This document shows positions 46,233 through 55,943 of a DNA stretch of 64,000 bases, in pieces. The first letter of the stretch is position 1, and every line of letters begins with the position of its first letter. The DNA is from Nonomuraea jabiensis (lineage in GTDB: Bacteria; Actinomycetota; Actinomycetes; Streptosporangiales; Streptosporangiaceae). Under the pieces are notes generated by a model. It was not told the DNA's origin, did not search any database, and saw only the letters and a list, made by a program, of their open reading frames with translations. The DNA is taken from assembly GCF_014204795.1 (NCBI RefSeq), contig NZ_JACHMB010000001.1, forward strand, positions 2,418,001 to 2,482,000, in the 5' to 3' direction. Both the position numbers and the translations under genes were made by a program.

Positions 46233-46345
46233 AACACCGGTGACCACCTGTTCCGCCTGGCCGGCCGGCGCCATGGCACTCGTCTTCGCCCTTGCCCAAG
46301 CACAGCGACGACCGCCGGACTCCGTCGCGTGAAAGGAGCCCCACA

Positions 46346-46813
46346 ATGCTGCGTAACCGCATCTTCGCCTGGCACCTTGAGCTGCAGAACGTCCACCACC
46401 GCCTGGAGAAGGCACTGGAGGAGGCCCGGAAGGCCCTGCGTGAGGGCAACCGTGCCGCCGTGCTCAAGCCTGAGCTGCGCCAGTTCTGCTACACGTTCTG
46501 CTCCGCGTTGGGCAGCCACCACCGCAGCGAGGACGCCGCGTTCTTCCCCGCCCTGCTCAAGCAGATGCCCGAGCTGGAGCCCGTCATCACCCAGCTCACC
46601 CGCGAGCACGAGGTCCTGTCGCAGCTCCTCACCGATTTCGAGCGGGCCCTGGACTCCTCCGGCTCCTCGCCGCAGGAGCTCTTCCAGAAGATGAACGAGA
46701 TCAAGGGGGTCATGAAGGCGCACTTCGGCTTCGAGGAAGGGGCGCTGAAGCGTGCGCTGCGCGCCCTCGACGCTCCGGAGAGCGACAAGCAGCGGATGTT
46801 CGGCGACGTCTGA
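46346..46813 (+). CDS. Hemerythrin-domain (HHE) protein
   Basis: 155 residues. GAAAGGAGC precedes the ATG. Iron-ligand candidates appear in order: His in FAWHLELQNVHHRLEK, His/Glu in GSHHRSEDAAFFPALL, His in LTREHEVLSQLL and His/Glu in KAHFGFEEGALKRAL. A four-helix non-haem iron protein, probably binding O2 or NO or sensing redox state. It fits the stress theme of this segment. Confidence 0.85.
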   Translation: MLRNRIFAWHLELQNVHHRLEKALEEARKALREGNRAAVLKPELRQFCYTFCSALGSHHRSEDAAFFPALLKQMPELEPVITQLTREHEVLSQLLTDFERALDSSGSSPQELFQKMNEIKGVMKAHFGFEEGALKRALRALDAPESDKQRMFGDV

Positions 46814-46850
46814 CCACCGTAAGGCGTCGAAGGTCCGGCCCGAGCGGAAG

Positions 46851-47342
46851 ATGGCCGCCGAACTGGAGTCGCCCTTCGACGACAGCGGTTATCGCAGCCT
46901 GGCGGTGGCGGTCGGCGCGGACGACCGTCCGGTGGCCGCGCGGCTCAACTCCAGAAACGGCGCCCTGTCCCTGATCACCTGCGCCGACGCGGCCTGCACG
47001 ACGCCGCGCGTGACGACGGCCCAGGACGGCCGGGACACGGAACCTTCGTACCGGAGCCGCGTGCGCGGGGGTGTGTCCATGGCCATGCGTGCCGACGGGC
47101 GTCCGGTCATCGTCCGCCGCGACGTGCGGGACGGCTCGGTCAGACTGCTCGACTGCCGTGACCGTGGCTGCGCCCGGATCGACCCGGTCGCGCTGTCGGG
47201 CCCGTCCTACAACAGCGCGCTTCCCGCCGTGGTGACGGACGCGGCCGGGTGGGCGCTGGTGGCCTACCAGGACCCCGCCGCCCGCCAGATCATCCTGGCC
47301 GCCTGCTCGGGCGGCCGGTGCGGGCTGGCGCCGCCGGCATGA
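46851..47342 (+). CDS. Hypothetical beta-repeat protein, possibly 5'-truncated
   Basis: 163 residues made of repeats of the form 'DDRPVAARLNSRNGALSLI ... C-ACTT', 'DGRPVIVRRDVRDGSVRLLDC' and 'GWALVAYQDPAARQIILAAC'. This is a propeller-like repeat with paired Cys. Such proteins are usually exported, yet no signal peptide precedes ATG 46,851, so the N-terminus may have been lost. I cannot name the family. Confidence 0.5.
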   Translation: MAAELESPFDDSGYRSLAVAVGADDRPVAARLNSRNGALSLITCADAACTTPRVTTAQDGRDTEPSYRSRVRGGVSMAMRADGRPVIVRRDVRDGSVRLLDCRDRGCARIDPVALSGPSYNSALPAVVTDAAGWALVAYQDPAARQIILAACSGGRCGLAPPA

Positions 47343-47482
47343 CGCGGGTTTCTCTCCCGGCCGGGCATCGGGGCCGGCGACGGCGGCGCGCAGGAGGCCG
47401 ACGGGGGCGAGCTGACGGTGGAGCAGAAAGACGGGCGTTTCCCGGCATTCGCGCGCCGACGTTCCGAAGCACAGGAGAACCG

Positions 47483-47826
47483 ATGACCACCGTGGTACTC
47501 GCCGACGACGAAGCCCTCCTCCGCAAGGCGCTGGCGTCACTGCTCCCGCTCGAGGGCGAGATCACCGTGCTCGCCGAAGCGGGAGACGGCGAGGCGGCCG
47601 TGCGGGCCACGCTGCTGCACCGGCCCGACGTGCTCGTCATCGATCTGGAGATGCCCGGCGTGGACGGGCTCGGCGCCGTCGCACACACTCGGTCGCCGAC
47701 ATCGCCGCCCAGCTCCATCTGGCGGAGGGCACCGTACGCAACTATCTCTCGAACGCGATGCAGAAGACCCAGACCCGGACCCGGCACGAGGCGGCGCGGT
47801 ACGCGCGCGAACACGACTGGCTGTAA
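47483..47826 (+). pseudogene. Response regulator with internal deletion
   Basis: The receiver start is good: MTTVVLADDEALLRKALASL with phosphoacceptor Asp in LVIDLEMPGVDGLGAV. Then, after a frame change near 47,685, the end of the LuxR HTH appears: VADIAAQLHLAEGTVRNY, LSNAMQKTQTRTRHEAARYA, EHDWL and stop. About 85 residues between are missing. DesR-type ancestry is likely. No kinase gene is adjacent. Confidence 0.75.
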
Positions 47827-47855
47827 AAGCCTCCTTCGGCTCGGCCTCGTGGGCG

Positions 47856-48695
47856 TCAGCGAAGCGTCTGGGTTCCGATGACGGACAGCACCTGCAGCTT
47901 CTCGTAGCTCTCGCTGCCGGGAACGGCGGTGTAGACGAGCAGCGAGTGAGCCTGGCCCGGGTCGACCAGCCTCTGGCAGGTGAGCTCCAGGGCGCCGACC
48001 TCGGGGTGGACGAAATGCTTGACCTCGTGCGGGCGGATCCCGATCTCGTGGTCAGCCCACACCTGTCGGAACTCATCGCTGCAGGCCAGGAGCAGGTCGG
48101 CGAGGTGCGCGGCTCGGGAGTCGGGGCCGCGGAGGGTGACGATCTCGCGCAGCCCCGAGGCGTACATCCGGCTGAGAAACGGATGGTCTTCCGGCGCGTG
48201 GATCCGCCGGGCGGCGGGGTCGGTGAACCACCGGTATCCCGTGCTGCGCGCCGGACCGGTGTATCGGGTCGTGTCGCCGGTGAGCGCGACACCCATCGGG
48301 GTCTGCCGAAGGGTCTCGCCGAGTTCAGTGACGATCTCAGCGGGCGTGTCGTTCAGCCGATCGAGGACCCGCAGCAGGCCGGGGCTGATGTGGTCGCTGG
48401 ACGCTCCCCTTGCCGGCGGGTTGTGGCCGGCGAGGCGGAACAGGTGGTCTCGCTCGTCGAGCGACAGATGCAGGCCCTGGGCGATCGAGGCGAGCATCTG
48501 GTTCGACGGCTGCGGCCCGCGTTCCCGCTCGAGCCGGGCATAGTAGTCGGTCGACATGTTGCACAGCGACGCGACTTCCTCGCGCCGTAGCCCGGTGGTC
48601 CTGCGACGCGACCCGCGCGGGAGGCCGACGTCTTCGGGTTGCAGAGCCTCCCGGCGATTCCGGAGGAACTCCGCCAGCCCGGCGCGATCGATCAC
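47856..48695 (-). CDS. XRE-family regulator with MmyB-like ligand domain
   Basis: 279 residues. The N-terminal HTH is [18 protein letters not shown], then [20 protein letters not shown]. The C-terminal MmyB-like domain has [11 protein letters not shown] and [17 protein letters not shown]. These proteins bind lipid-like ligands and usually control an adjacent, divergent dehydrogenase, as here. Confidence 0.9.
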   Translation of the reverse strand: MIDRAGLAEFLRNRREALQPEDVGLPRGSRRRTTGLRREEVASLCNMSTDYYARLERERGPQPSNQMLASIAQGLHLSLDERDHLFRLAGHNPPARGASSDHISPGLLRVLDRLNDTPAEIVTELGETLRQTPMGVALTGDTTRYTGPARSTGYRWFTDPAARRIHAPEDHPFLSRMYASGLREIVTLRGPDSRAAHLADLLLACSDEFRQVWADHEIGIRPHEVKHFVHPEVGALELTCQRLVDPGQAHSLLVYTAVPGSESYEKLQVLSVIGTQTLR

Positions 48696-48899
48696 GACGC
48701 TCCCTCTTCCCTGATACGGCTTCGTTTCTACCAGCCGCGCTCAGAGGTATCCACGGACTGCCGATCCGCCCATACCGGCGGTGAGCCGGGGATCGGGAGG
48801 CCCTGGATGCGTCTCTGCCGTCCGCCGAAGATCGGTGTCGGGCGCGCAGCGTACGTCGGCGGGGGTGACCCACGACGACAACCTGAAGGAGCAGAACCA

Positions 48900-49844
48900 A
48901 TGCCACGTACACGCATCGACATCACCGTTCCCGACCTGTCCGGAAAGCGCGCCGTCGTCACCGGGGCAAGCGACGGGATGGGGCTGGGAATCGCCACTCG
49001 ACTGGCCGCGGCGGGCGCGGAGGTGATCATGCCCGTCCGCAGTCCGCGCAAGGGCGAGGCCGCGATCGCCGCGATCAGGCAGGCCGTCCCTGGCGCGAAC
49101 GTCTCGCTACGCAGCCTCGACCTGTCCTCGCTCGACTCCGTCGCAGCCCTCGGCGAGGACCTGCGAGGGGAGGGCCGCCCGATCCACATCCTCATCAACA
49201 ACGCCGGCGTCATGACCCCGCCCGACCGGCAGACGACGGCGGACGGGTTCGAGCTGCAGTTCGGCACCAACCATCTCGGCCACTTCGCCCTCGTCGGGCA
49301 CCTGCTGCCGCTTCTCCGTGCCGGACGGGCACGCGTGACCTCCCAGATCAGCATCGCCGCCCGCCGGGGCACCATCAACTGGGACGACCTGAACTGGGAA
49401 CGCGGCTACCACGGGCAGCGCGCATACAGTCAGTCCAAGATCGCGTTCGGGCTGTTCGGCCTCGAGCTGGACCGCCGCAGCAAGGCCCACGGCTGGGGCA
49501 TCACCAGCAACCTCTCCCACCCCGGGGTGGCACCCACCAGCCTCCTGGCCGCCCGTCCCGAGCTGGGCCGGAGCCGGGACACCCCCCAGGTCCGCCTGAT
49601 CCGCGCGCTGTCGGCCCGGGGCATCCTCCTCGGCACGGTCGAGACGGCGAAGCTGCCCGCGCTCATGGCCGCGACCGCCCCCGACGCCAAGGCCGGCACC
49701 CTTTACGGACCCAGCGGCCCCGGCGGCCTCGGCGGTCCGCCCGCCGAGCAACGGATGTACTCCCCGCTGCGCAGCACGGACGACGCCGTACGTGTCTGGG
49801 AGATCTCCGAGCAACTGACCAAGACGGCCATCCCGTCCGCCTGA
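48900..49844 (+). CDS. Short-chain dehydrogenase/reductase
   Basis: 314 residues. AAGGAGCAG precedes ATG 48,900. The Rossmann motif [21 protein letters not shown], the catalytic YSQSK pair and downstream SHPGVAPT are present; the Ser of the triad is in SQISIA. It resembles retinol/protochlorophyllide-type SDRs. Divergent from the XRE gene, its likely repressor. Its 3' end overlaps the DUF3040 gene on the other strand. Confidence 0.9.
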   Translation: MPRTRIDITVPDLSGKRAVVTGASDGMGLGIATRLAAAGAEVIMPVRSPRKGEAAIAAIRQAVPGANVSLRSLDLSSLDSVAALGEDLRGEGRPIHILINNAGVMTPPDRQTTADGFELQFGTNHLGHFALVGHLLPLLRAGRARVTSQISIAARRGTINWDDLNWERGYHGQRAYSQSKIAFGLFGLELDRRSKAHGWGITSNLSHPGVAPTSLLAARPELGRSRDTPQVRLIRALSARGILLGTVETAKLPALMAATAPDAKAGTLYGPSGPGGLGGPPAEQRMYSPLRSTDDAVRVWEISEQLTKTAIPSA

Positions 49845-50158
49845 CATCCCCGTCCGTCGGCCGAGGCGAACGTGCCGTTCTCTGATACCGCTGTGTCGGC
49901 CGGCGTGGGCGGCGGGATGCGGGTGGGGCCGGCGGTGAGGATCAGGAGCATCCACAGCGCCGTCAGGATGACGACGATGAGGAAGACGCATACGAGTTCC
50001 TGGCGCGTGGTGTGACAGGCGAAGCGTTGCGGCCCCTGCCGGGCGGAGGCGGTGTTCAGCGCGTCCATGCGCCAGGCGAAGGCGCGGTCCTGATGGCGGA
50101 GGTTCTGTTCGATCTCCTTCAGGAGGCGGTGCTCGCGCTCGGACGGTCCATCGCTCAC
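49703..50158 (-). CDS. DUF3040-like membrane protein with antisense tail
   Basis: 151 residues. [20 protein letters not shown] and a single helix ([20 protein letters not shown]) give the DUF3040 plan. After the helix the frame continues ~65 residues, of which the last ~47 are read antisense to the dehydrogenase gene. The usual family tail is short, so stop-codon loss has probably extended it. Its ATG overlaps the ctaD stop (ATGA), making a two-gene operon. Confidence 0.65.
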   Translation of the reverse strand: MSDGPSEREHRLLKEIEQNLRHQDRAFAWRMDALNTASARQGPQRFACHTTRQELVCVFLIVVILTALWMLLILTAGPTRIPPPTPADTAVSENGTFASADGRGCQADGMAVLVSCSEISQTRTASSVLRSGEYIRCSAGGPPRPPGPLGP

Positions 50159-51855
50159 GTCCCGCTGCTCTCGCCGTCGTCGTCACGGTCTTGCAGTTCC
50201 AGGGGTGCTGAATGCGGGTAGTGCAGGTCGAAGGCGGGCCGCTCGGAGCGGATGGGCGGCAGGTACGTGAAGTTGTGCCGGGGCGGCGGACACGAGGTCG
50301 CCCACTCCAGCGAGTTACCGTACCCCCATGGATCGTCGAGGGCGACCCGCGGGGCGTGGCGGGCGGTGTGCCAGACGTTGAACAGGAAGGGCAGCGTCGA
50401 GGCGCCGAGCAGCAGCGCCCCCGCCGAGGAGATCTGGTGCAGGTCGGTGAAGCCGTCGGCGGCGCTGTAGTCGGCGTACCGCCTGGGCATGCCTGCCATG
50501 CCCAGCCAGTGCTGCACCAGGAACGTGGTGTGGAAGCCGATGAACAGCGTCCAGAAGTGCACCTTGCCGAGCCGGTCGTCGAGCATCTTGCCGGTCATCT
50601 TCGGCCACCAGAAGTAGAACCCGGCGAACATGGCGAACACCACGGTGCCGAACACGACGTAATGGAAGTGGGCGACCACGAAATAGGTGTCGGTGACGTG
50701 GAAATCCAGTGGCGGCGATCCGAGGATCATCCCGGTCAGGCCGCCGAGGAGGAACGTGACGAGGAACCCGATGGAGAACATCATGGGTGACTCGAAGGAC
50801 AGGTGCCCCCGCCACATGGTGCCGACCCAATTGAAGAATTTCACCCCCGTCGGCACCGCGATGAGGAACGTCATGAACGAGAAGAACGGCAGCAGCACCT
50901 GCCCGGTGGGGAACATGTGGTGTGCCCAGACGGTCATCGACAGCCCGGCGATGGCGATGGTGGCGCCGACGAGACCGACGTAACCGAAAACGGGTTTGCG
51001 GCTGAAGACGGGGATGATCTCGGTGATGATGCCGAAGAACGGCAGGGCGATGATGTAGACCTCGGGGTGGCCGAAGAACCAGAACAGGTGCTGCCAGATC
51101 AGCGCGCCACCGTTCTCAGCGTGGAAGACCTGGGTGCCGAGCTTTCGGTCCGACTCCAGCACGAGCAGCGCCGCGGCCAGCACGGGGAACGCCATCAGCA
51201 CGAGCATGCTGGTCAGCAGCACGTTCCAGGTGAAGATCGGCATCCGGAACATCGTCAGGCCGGGGGCGCGCATGCAGATGATGGTGGTGAAGAAGTTGAC
51301 CGAGCCAAGAATGGTGCCCAGTCCGGACAGCGCCAGCCCCATGAGCCACAGGTCGCCGCCGAGGCTCGGGCTGAAGGTGGAGTACGACAGCGGCGTATAG
51401 GCGAACCAGCCGAAGTCGGCCGCGCCACCGCTGGCGAAGAAGCCACTGACCGTGATGATCCCGCCGAACAGAAACAGCCAGAAGCTGACGGCGTTCAGCC
51501 GGGGAAAGGCGACGTCGGGTGCGCCGATCTGCAAGGGCATGATGACGTTGGCGAACCCGGCGAACAGCGGGGTGGCGAACAGCAGCATCATGATCGTGCC
51601 GTGCATGGTGAACAGTTGGTTGTATATCTCCTGACTCACCAGGTCCATGCCGGGCTGGATCAACTCGGCGCGAATGACCAGCGCCATGAGCCCGGCCAGC
51701 GCGAAGAAGAGGAACGAGGCGATCAGATACATGTAACCGATCACCTTGTGATCGGTGGACGACAGCCAGTCGGCTATCACCTCACCAGGGCGGCGCGCGC
51801 GGACCGGAGCCGGAGACGTCAACGGCTCTTCCAAGCGCGGTCTGTCCATGGCCAC
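50155..51855 (-). CDS. ctaD: Cytochrome c oxidase subunit I
   Basis: 566 residues with 12 membrane helices. Haem-copper ligands are intact: low-spin haem His in FTMHGTIMM, CuB His and cross-linked Tyr in FFGHPEVYI, the CuB His pair in [10 protein letters not shown], and haem His residues in [11 protein letters not shown]. The K- and D-channel pattern is as in aa3 oxidases. The other subunits are not nearby, so this is an isolated, probably additional, ctaD copy. Confidence 0.93.
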   Translation of the reverse strand: MAMDRPRLEEPLTSPAPVRARRPGEVIADWLSSTDHKVIGYMYLIASFLFFALAGLMALVIRAELIQPGMDLVSQEIYNQLFTMHGTIMMLLFATPLFAGFANVIMPLQIGAPDVAFPRLNAVSFWLFLFGGIITVSGFFASGGAADFGWFAYTPLSYSTFSPSLGGDLWLMGLALSGLGTILGSVNFFTTIICMRAPGLTMFRMPIFTWNVLLTSMLVLMAFPVLAAALLVLESDRKLGTQVFHAENGGALIWQHLFWFFGHPEVYIIALPFFGIITEIIPVFSRKPVFGYVGLVGATIAIAGLSMTVWAHHMFPTGQVLLPFFSFMTFLIAVPTGVKFFNWVGTMWRGHLSFESPMMFSIGFLVTFLLGGLTGMILGSPPLDFHVTDTYFVVAHFHYVVFGTVVFAMFAGFYFWWPKMTGKMLDDRLGKVHFWTLFIGFHTTFLVQHWLGMAGMPRRYADYSAADGFTDLHQISSAGALLLGASTLPFLFNVWHTARHAPRVALDDPWGYGNSLEWATSCPPPRHNFTYLPPIRSERPAFDLHYPHSAPLELQDRDDDGESSGT

Positions 51856-51988
51856 TGCCCCCTGCCGATCCGACCGATGCGATCTGAATGCCGGCGGGGA
51901 GAAGGCCTGTCACAGCAGTGCCCGGCAGCCCAATGTTGTACCCCGGACCTACCCTTGTCCTTCGGCTCCATGCCGACGGGGTCTTCGG

Positions 51989-52882
51989 TTATTCGGCCTC
52001 GGCGTGGTCGCGCGGGATCAGGCGAGCCAGTTGCCTGGCGTTGACCTGGGCGTGGTCGCGGTAGCAGTTGTTCATGAGAATGTGCGTCGTGTCGGCGTCA
52101 TCGGCCAGCCGCCGCAGCCGGGGCGCCCATTCCCGCAACTCCTCCTCGCTGTAGAGATAGCCGAACCGCTCGTGGACGTCGTGGCTGGTCCACTTCGCCG
52201 AATGACCGTGGAAGCGCACCACGGCCAGGTCCGCCGTGGCGGCGAGCACGGGCGGGATGGAGTCGGGATATCCCTGAGGCATGTCCACACTCACGTACGG
52301 AAGCCCGTAAGAGGTGAGGAAATCCAGCGTCTCGCTCTGGTTCTCCTCGCTCATCCAGGTGTGGTTCCGGAACTCGACAGAGATTCGCAACGGATCGCAG
52401 CGGGCTTTGCACTCCAGGATGTACTGCTTGTTGCGCTTGGCGATCGGGAACCACCGCGGAAACTGGAAGAGGATCGCGCCCAGCCTGCCCGAGTCGTGCA
52501 GCGGCGCCAGGGCCGTCAGGAACCGGTCCCACACCTGCTCGACGGCCTGCGGGTCCAGGTCGCGGAGATAGAGGTTCTTCTTGGTGTCGCCAAGGCGGTC
52601 CCTCAGGTCTTTGGGGAGCGCCGCCGGCTTGGTCGGATGCTGGGTCAGCAGCGAGAACGCCTTGATGTCGAAGGTGAACCCCGCCGGAGTGCGATCGCGC
52701 CAGAGGGAGACCGTGCTCTCTGCGGGTGGCGCGTAGTAGGACGAATCCACCTCCACGACGGGGAACAAGCTCGCATAGTAGGCCAGCCTCTCCTGCGCGG
52801 AGGTGACGTCGTCCGGGTACCACCCCGACTCCAGCAGCGTCTTGTCGGTCCACGAAGCGGTCCCCACCAGGATGCGGCCCAT
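51989..52882 (-). CDS. DUF72-family protein
   Basis: 297 residues from ATG 52,882. TIM-barrel family start RILVGTASWTDKTLLESGWY, then YYASLFPVVEVDSSYYAPP, ILFQFPRWF, SVEFRNHTWM and VVRFHGHSAKW, closing with ILMNNCYRDHAQVNA. DUF72 proteins occur across bacteria; the conserved acidic and His residues suggest an enzyme, but activity is unproved. Longer upstream frames are Arg-rich and non-conserved. Confidence 0.9.
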   Translation of the reverse strand: MGRILVGTASWTDKTLLESGWYPDDVTSAQERLAYYASLFPVVEVDSSYYAPPAESTVSLWRDRTPAGFTFDIKAFSLLTQHPTKPAALPKDLRDRLGDTKKNLYLRDLDPQAVEQVWDRFLTALAPLHDSGRLGAILFQFPRWFPIAKRNKQYILECKARCDPLRISVEFRNHTWMSEENQSETLDFLTSYGLPYVSVDMPQGYPDSIPPVLAATADLAVVRFHGHSAKWTSHDVHERFGYLYSEEELREWAPRLRRLADDADTTHILMNNCYRDHAQVNARQLARLIPRDHAEAE

Positions 52883-52960
52883 GCCCGTCCCGTACCCGGA
52901 CCGTCGCCGTCGAGACGCACGGGCCCGCCGACGACCGCCCGTTGGCATCTGGGAGCCCGT

Positions 52961-53761
52961 TCAGCCTCGTCCCGCAGGCCGGCGGCGGGTGGCGGTCAGG
53001 TAGGCGACCGCGGCCGCGAAGACCAGCAGCGCGGTCCAGACGTTGAAGCGCAGCCCGAGGACGAGAGGGGCGGGGTCCACGCGCAGCCACTCGATCCAGG
53101 CGCGGCCGGTGGTGTAGGCCGCGGCGTACAGGGCGAACGCCCGGCCACGGTCCAGCCGGAAGCGGCGCTCGGCCCAGAGGACGAGCCCGGCCACCCCCAG
53201 GTTCCACAGCGACTCGTAGAGGAAGGCCGGGTGGTAGGTGGCCGTGGATTCCAGGCCCGGCGGCCGGTGGGCGGGGTCGATCTCGAGCGCCCAGGGCAGG
53301 GTGGTCGGCCTGCCGTACAACTCCTGGTTGAACCAGTTGCCCCAGCGGGCGATCGCCTGGCCGAAGGCGATCCCGGGCGCGACGGCGTCGGCGAAGTCGC
53401 GTAGCGGGATGCCGCGCCGGCGGCAGGCCAGCCACGCGCCCAGCGCGCCGCCGGCGATGGCGCCCCAGATGCTGATCCCGCCCTCCCAGATCGCGAAAGC
53501 GCGCAGGGGGTTCCTGCCGGGGCCGAAGTACTGCTGCCAGTCGGTGGCCACGTGGTAGAGCCGCGCACCGATCAGGCCGAACGGCACGGCCCAGGTGGCG
53601 ATGTCCGCTACCGTGCCGGGCTCGCCGCCGCGGGCCGTCCAGCGGCGTCGGGTGACCCAGCTGCCGACGGCGACGGCGAGCACCATGAGCAGGGAGTACG
53701 CGCGGATGGGCAGCGGGCCGAGGTACCAGACGGCTTGGGACGGACTGGGGATGGCTGTCAC
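52961..53761 (-). CDS. lgt: Prolipoprotein diacylglyceryl transferase
   Basis: 266 residues with seven predicted helices. The Lgt signature is complete: GRNPLRAFAIWEGGISIWGA, GIAFGQAIARWGNWFNQELY and TYHPAFLYESLWN. It transfers diacylglycerol from phosphatidylglycerol to the lipobox Cys of pre-lipoproteins, the first step for proteins such as the 10.8-kb lipoprotein. It is short at the C-terminus compared with some actinobacterial Lgts, which have a long tail. Confidence 0.93.
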   Translation of the reverse strand: MTAIPSPSQAVWYLGPLPIRAYSLLMVLAVAVGSWVTRRRWTARGGEPGTVADIATWAVPFGLIGARLYHVATDWQQYFGPGRNPLRAFAIWEGGISIWGAIAGGALGAWLACRRRGIPLRDFADAVAPGIAFGQAIARWGNWFNQELYGRPTTLPWALEIDPAHRPPGLESTATYHPAFLYESLWNLGVAGLVLWAERRFRLDRGRAFALYAAAYTTGRAWIEWLRVDPAPLVLGLRFNVWTALLVFAAAVAYLTATRRRPAGRG

Positions 53762-53873
53762 GCCGTCGAGTCTCGCTCCGGTACGGCCGCGCGCACATCG
53801 AGCGGGACACCGATCGCCGGGTCAGTCGACTGGTTGATGCCGGACCGGCGGGTGACTGATTATCGTCGGTGCC

Positions 53874-55001
53874 GTGGAGTCCTGGGAGCGGTCCCGGCGC
53901 CGGTGGCAGCACGCCTTCTTCGTCTCGTGGCTGGTGCTGACGTCGGCCGGGCCGCTGATGGAGGTGGGCCAGGTCCTGCCGGTGGCGCTCGTGGCCGGGC
54001 TGGCCGCCTGGTATGCGGTGTGGTTCGTGCTGCGCACGCCTCCCGCCGGTGAAGTGCCCCTGCCGTACGTGGTCGGCGGCGGGCTGCTCTGGCTGGGGCT
54101 GTTCGCGATCGACTCGTCCTTCCTGGTGGTCTGCCTGAGCGTGCTCGTGCCGTACTGCATGGACGCCGTACGCATCGGGCTGGTCGCGGTGCTGTCGTGC
54201 GCCGGGGGCTGGTTGTGGCACAGCTACCACGAAGGCGGGTCGATCACCTGGACCGAGATCGCCATCACCGCGCTGATCGCGATCAGCGCGGCCGCCTCGG
54301 TCGGGTACTTCTATTCGGTGGCCCGGCAGAGCGCCGAGCGCAAGGAGCTGATCGACCAGTTGCAGGCCGCCCAGGAGGCGCGGGCGGCGGCCGAACGGCA
54401 GGCGGGCGTGGCCGCCGAGCGGCAGCGGCTGGCTCGCGACATCCACGACAGCCTGACCCAGGGGTTCGCCAGCGTGGTGATGCTGCTGGAGGCGGCGCAG
54501 GAGCGGTTGCCGGACGACCGGCACCTGAGCCAGGCGTTACGGGCGGCCAGGGAGAACCTCGTGGAGAGCCGCCGCGTGGTGCTGGCGCTGCGGCCCGGCG
54601 AGCTCGACGACGGCGGCCTGCCGCAGGCGCTGCGGCGGCTGTCGGGCCGGCTGTCCGACGAGACCGGCATCGACGCGCACACCGTGATCACCGGCGCGCC
54701 GCGGCCCCTGGACGCGCACGTCCAGGTGGAACTGCTGCGGGTGGCGCAGGAGGCGGTCGCCAACGCCCGCCGCCACGCCCACGCCGAGCGGGTCACCCTG
54801 ACCCTGTCGTACATGGAGGACCTGGTCGTGCTGGATGTCCACGACGACGGCGACGGCTTCGATCCCGAGCGAGCCGCCGCCGGCCACGGCCTGCTGATCA
54901 TGCTTGAGCGGATGGAGCAGCTCGGCGGCACGCTCCTCGTGGAGAGCGCGGCCGGGGAGGGCACCACGATCGTGGCCAGCCTCCCGGTGCCGGCGCGATG
55001 A
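53874..55001 (+). CDS. Sensor histidine kinase (HisKA_3)
   Basis: 375 residues from GTG 53,874. About five membrane helices lie in the first 150 residues. A coiled coil follows, then the phosphoacceptor His in ARDIHDSLTQGFASVVMLLE and the ATPase motifs VANARRHAHAERVTL, DDGDGFDP and GHGLLIMLERM. Its 3' end overlaps the response regulator by 4 bases. No transporter adjoins, unlike the 7-10 kb set. Targets unknown. Confidence 0.9.
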   Translation: MESWERSRRRWQHAFFVSWLVLTSAGPLMEVGQVLPVALVAGLAAWYAVWFVLRTPPAGEVPLPYVVGGGLLWLGLFAIDSSFLVVCLSVLVPYCMDAVRIGLVAVLSCAGGWLWHSYHEGGSITWTEIAITALIAISAAASVGYFYSVARQSAERKELIDQLQAAQEARAAAERQAGVAAERQRLARDIHDSLTQGFASVVMLLEAAQERLPDDRHLSQALRAARENLVESRRVVLALRPGELDDGGLPQALRRLSGRLSDETGIDAHTVITGAPRPLDAHVQVELLRVAQEAVANARRHAHAERVTLTLSYMEDLVVLDVHDDGDGFDPERAAAGHGLLIMLERMEQLGGTLLVESAAGEGTTIVASLPVPAR

Positions 55002-55642
55002 CCGCGCGGGGCGCGATCCGGGTGCTGATCGCCGACGACCACCCGGTGGTCCGTGACGGCATCCGGGCGATGCTCGGCACCCAGGGCGATCTGGAGGTGG
55101 TCGGCGAGGCGGTCTCCGGCTCGGACGCGGTACGGCTGGCGCGCGACCTCCGGCCGGACGTCACGCTGATGGACCTGCAGATGCCCGAGCTCGACGGTGC
55201 GACGGCGATCAGCCGGATCCGCGAGCACGACCCCGCCGCCAGGGTGATCGTCCTGACCACCTATGACACCGACGGCGACATCTCCCGCGCCATCGACGCC
55301 GGAGCGATCGGTTACCTGCTCAAGGACACCCATCGCGAGCAGCTGTTCGACGCCATCAGGGCGGCGGCCCGGGGGCAGAGCGCCCTGTCGCCGGCGATAG
55401 CGACCCGGGTGCTGTCGTGGGCGCGCGCCGACGTGCCCGGCGCGCTCAGCGGCCGGGAGATCGAGGTCCTGGGCGCGGTCGCCCAGGGGATGAGCAACAA
55501 GGCCATCGCCGCCCACCTGTGCATCAGCGAGGCCACGGTCAAGACCCACCTGCTGCACATCTTCGCCAAGCTCGACGTCGACGACCGCACCGCCGCCGTG
55601 ACGGTGGCGGCCACGCGGGGGATCATCCGCCTCGGCGGCTAG
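54998..55642 (+). CDS. NarL/LuxR-family response regulator
   Basis: 214 residues. LIADDHPVVRDG, phosphoacceptor Asp in DVTLMDLQMPELDG and Lys in YLLKDTH form the receiver. LSGREIEVLGAVAQGMSNKA and EATVKTHLLHIFAKL form the LuxR HTH. It is close in plan to the 7-kb regulator, so the two systems are probably paralogous. Confidence 0.9.
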   Translation: MTARGAIRVLIADDHPVVRDGIRAMLGTQGDLEVVGEAVSGSDAVRLARDLRPDVTLMDLQMPELDGATAISRIREHDPAARVIVLTTYDTDGDISRAIDAGAIGYLLKDTHREQLFDAIRAAARGQSALSPAIATRVLSWARADVPGALSGREIEVLGAVAQGMSNKAIAAHLCISEATVKTHLLHIFAKLDVDDRTAAVTVAATRGIIRLGG

Positions 55643-55943
55643 GAGGGGTCTTTCGCGCTCGCCGAGGCGGCTTGGAGGGGCCTTTTCGCGCTCGCCGCGT
55701 TGTCCGTCGCCATGAGCTGAACGGCCGGCGCTCGCGCGAAGCCCAGCAGTGCGGTGCGTGCCCGCCTGTCGCGTGAGCTGGCGTTTCCCGCCATCGGATC
55801 ACCTGTCGAACGGCGCGTACGCCCGTACGGAGAAGCCCGTCGAACAGGCTGACAACACCGATCTCGTACCGGACACGTGGGCGAACCGGAAGGTTGGATC
55901 CCGCCAGACCGGAATCGCCCCAGCCCCTGAACCAGGAGTAACG
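55643..55943. other. Intergenic region before the peptidoglycan-binding gene
   Basis: 301 bases without a supported gene. It holds two similar stretches just after the regulator stop (TTTCGCGCTCGCCG at about 55,651 and 55,685). Promoter for the downstream gene is presumed here. Confidence 0.4.

Noticed and set aside
46851..47342. Two-component or sensor function for the beta-repeat protein
   Set aside because: It precedes a response-regulator remnant, but it has no kinase or membrane segment.
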